From Spirochaeta sp. (lineage in GTDB: Bacteria; Spirochaetota; Spirochaetia; DSM-2461), in the NCBI GenBank assembly GCA_030635565.1, contig DAOVYP010000098.1:1-7488 (forward strand): 7,488 nt of DNA, read 5' to 3'. A program made the position numbers and the translations under genes. The notes under the pieces are model-generated. The model was not told the origin of the DNA and ran no database searches. It saw only the letters and a list, made by a program, of their open reading frames with translations. Below, piece by piece: positions 6,244 through 7,488 of this stretch. Every line of letters begins with the position of its first letter. Positions within the stretch are counted from its first letter, which is position 1.

Positions 6244-6501
6244 ATGGAAGAGAAAGGTCAAACAGGTTTTCAGCGATGCTATACCTGCGGCAAATGGCAT
6301 CCTGCCGCCGGAGCTCATTCCAGGCGGTTCTGCTCCCGGGAATGTGCCCGGTCTTTCCAGCGTTGCCCGGTTTGTGGTGAGTACTTCAACGTTAATTCAC
6401 TTACTCAGGACGGATTCTGTTCAGCGGAGTGCGCCGGAATCGACGAAAAAGACCGGCCGGAGATGATTACGGAGATAACGGAGGAACCGGACGACCCCTA
6501 G
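6244..6501 (+). CDS. Small protein with two tandem four-cysteine zinc modules
   Basis: An 85-residue, soluble, probably zinc-binding protein of unknown role. It contains two copies of the pattern C-x2-C-x14-C-x3-C: Cys12, 15, 30, 34 and Cys41, 44, 59, 63. Each second half reads FC-S-x-EC-A, so the modules arose by duplication. Such FCSxxC knuckles occur in MYM/TRASH-like and YacG-like zinc ribbons, which may bind metal, protein or nucleic acid; I cannot assign the family more exactly. The tail (67-85) is acidic (DEKDRPEM ... ITEEPDDP) with no predicted fold. The only Shine-Dalgarno-like sequence is AGGA three bases before the ATG, which is too close, and the best promoter predicts a nearly leaderless transcript. 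It is divergent from the SAM hydrolase operon across 109 bp and converges on the TPR gene with a shared CTAG. The paired cysteine pattern makes a real gene likely. Confidence 0.75.
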   Translation: MEEKGQTGFQRCYTCGKWHPAAGAHSRRFCSRECARSFQRCPVCGEYFNVNSLTQDGFCSAECAGIDEKDRPEMITEITEEPDDP

Positions 6502-7394
6502 TTTCCCGCCTTTCCCGACAAGAGATTCCTCACATCAGAGCGGACAGCCGGTGGTGAACTGATCAGGAGATCTTCAAAGGCATCATCATCGGAGAAACCC
6601 TCTTCCAATGCCGTTTCCAGAGCTTTGAGACCGCCTTCATAATCGCCGATTCCCACCAGTCTGAGACGGGCGATATGCCACCAGGTTTCTCCGGAATCAA
6701 CAGCTGTATCCATCAATTCCAATCGATACTTGATGGAGTTTCGGTACATTCCCATTTCCTCGGTCGCAACGGATGCGCCGATCAGAGCTTCCAGATTTGT
6801 CGGATCCTGAATCAGCACATCCTGGTAGATATTCAAGGTATCTTTATAACGTTCGGCCATTGAAAAAGTTTGAGCGAGATCCATTCGTGCTGCCACGCTG
6901 TCGTTGAGACGGACGAGAAAAAGACGCATTTCGACAGCGTCAGCAGGCCGACCGATCGCTTCGTAAACCTCTGAAGCACCACGCAGAGCCTCTACGTCGG
7001 CCGGGAATATAATGAGAATAGCCTGATAGTAATCAAGTGATGCATCCGGTCTGCCGCTTTCCCATGCCGCCCACCCCATAGCCCTGAGTACCTTGAGATT
7101 CATCGGATCCCGTTGATTCAGGGACTGGAGCTGTACCAGCGCCTCATCACCGCGATCAAGCTCCACAAGTGACAGCGCCAGATTGTAAGTCGCCGCAGCC
7201 ATGTCCGGTTCATGTTCCAGGGCAAGCAGATAAGCTGCCACGGCTTTTTCCAGCATTCCGGCTTCCATCAGGGCATTACCCTCGTTGTAAGCCTGAGCGG
7301 CCCGTTCCTCACTTGAACTCCAGGTACGGCAGCCCCCGACAACCAGCATCACCAGAAAACCGATAAGCAGCAGTCGGGCGTTTCGCGGGATCAT
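6498..7394 (-). CDS. TPR-repeat lipoprotein
   Basis: Probably an exported, lipid-anchored scaffold protein of 298 residues. Residues 1-21 form a signal peptide: a basic start (PRNAR), a hydrophobic core ([12 protein letters not shown]), then VGG just before Cys22. VGGC is a relaxed lipobox of the kind accepted in spirochaetes and some other groups. The mature protein is mostly tetratricopeptide repeats of about 34 residues, beginning near 31 ([15 protein letters not shown]), 65, 99, 133, 167 and 201, with the TPR pattern of a small residue at position 8, Gly/Ala at 20 and Pro near 32. A final helix pair (about 236-275) is less regular. TPR proteins mediate protein contacts, often in envelope assembly; no partner can be named. 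The ATG overlaps the stop of the upstream gene as ATGA, and its own stop overlaps that of the zinc protein. A G-run (CGGGGG) abuts the start. Confidence 0.85.
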   Translation of the reverse strand: MIPRNARLLLIGFLVMLVVGGCRTWSSSEERAAQAYNEGNALMEAGMLEKAVAAYLLALEHEPDMAAATYNLALSLVELDRGDEALVQLQSLNQRDPMNLKVLRAMGWAAWESGRPDASLDYYQAILIIFPADVEALRGASEVYEAIGRPADAVEMRLFLVRLNDSVAARMDLAQTFSMAERYKDTLNIYQDVLIQDPTNLEALIGASVATEEMGMYRNSIKYRLELMDTAVDSGETWWHIARLRLVGIGDYEGGLKALETALEEGFSDDDAFEDLLISSPPAVRSDVRNLLSGKAGN

Positions 7395-7488
7395 CCCCCG
7401 AGCACCGTCCGTTCAACCTCCCGCACCTGAGACCTGTAGAGGGAAGCAATGTTAGTACCATAATCGGCAACCAGTTGGATCATACTCC
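7391..7488 (-). CDS. 3' end of an unknown gene running off the window
   Basis: On the minus strand an open frame enters from the right edge and ends in TGA at 7391-7393, giving 31 visible C-terminal residues ([16 protein letters not shown] ... VERTVLGG). The piece looks helical and amphipathic and matches no family I recognise. The frame is supported mainly by the ATGA overlap with the lipoprotein start, the same coupling style seen elsewhere in the window. Both genes probably share a transcript. Confidence 0.5.
   Translation of the reverse strand, partial: SMIQLVADYGTNIASLYRSQVREVERTVLGG

Noticed and set aside
1..7488. CRISPR arrays, transposons, tRNAs, phage genes or defence systems
   Set aside because: No regularly spaced repeats, transposase motifs, terminal inverted repeats or tRNA features were seen anywhere in the window.

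Overview
The window is a compact bacterial segment of roughly 50% GC by eye. It is dominated by one tightly packed minus-strand operon that joins two S-adenosylmethionine (SAM) hydrolase-family enzymes to a complete ECF-type (energy-coupling factor) vitamin/cofactor transporter. No rRNA, tRNA or marker protein fixes the taxonomy. The style (TPR lipoprotein with a relaxed lipobox, minimal gene overlaps, GTG/TTG starts, gene content) would fit a free-living spirochaete or similar anaerobe, but this is a low-confidence inference.

Layout from left to right. Positions 1-336 hold no convincing gene. The left half (about 1-175) is rich in dyad symmetries and lies downstream of a good minus-strand promoter at 168-196, so it may be a structured 5' leader or small RNA for something to the left of the window. 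Positions 337-1326 (+) encode a Gfo/Idh/MocA-family NAD(P)-dependent oxidoreductase. It converges on the operon, and the two stop codons overlap by 4 nt.

The operon runs right to left from 6134 to 1323. Its order is DUF62 SAM hydrolase B (6134-5265), DUF62 SAM hydrolase A (5268-4426), ECF S component of the UPF0397 family (4415-3864), fused double ECF ATPase (3867-2155) and ECF T component (2162-1323). Four of the five genes touch or overlap, and three of the five start with TTG or GTG. The presumed promoter lies in the 109-bp divergent gap 6135-6243, where two inverted repeats surround the predicted -35/-10 and look like a repressor operator.

On the other side of that gap, 6244-6501 (+) encodes an 85-residue protein made of two near-identical four-cysteine zinc modules. 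It converges, again with a 4-nt stop overlap (CTAG), on a minus-strand TPR lipoprotein (7394-6498). That gene is itself coupled by an ATGA overlap to the 3' end of an unknown gene that runs off the right edge (7391-7488).

Working hypothesis: the transporter imports a small molecule linked to SAM, methionine or adenosine metabolism, and the paired SAM hydrolase-fold enzymes act on it or on cytosolic SAM. UPF0397 S components are often auto-annotated as riboflavin transporters, but the gene context here argues for a sulfur/nucleoside ligand. The real ligand cannot be read from sequence.
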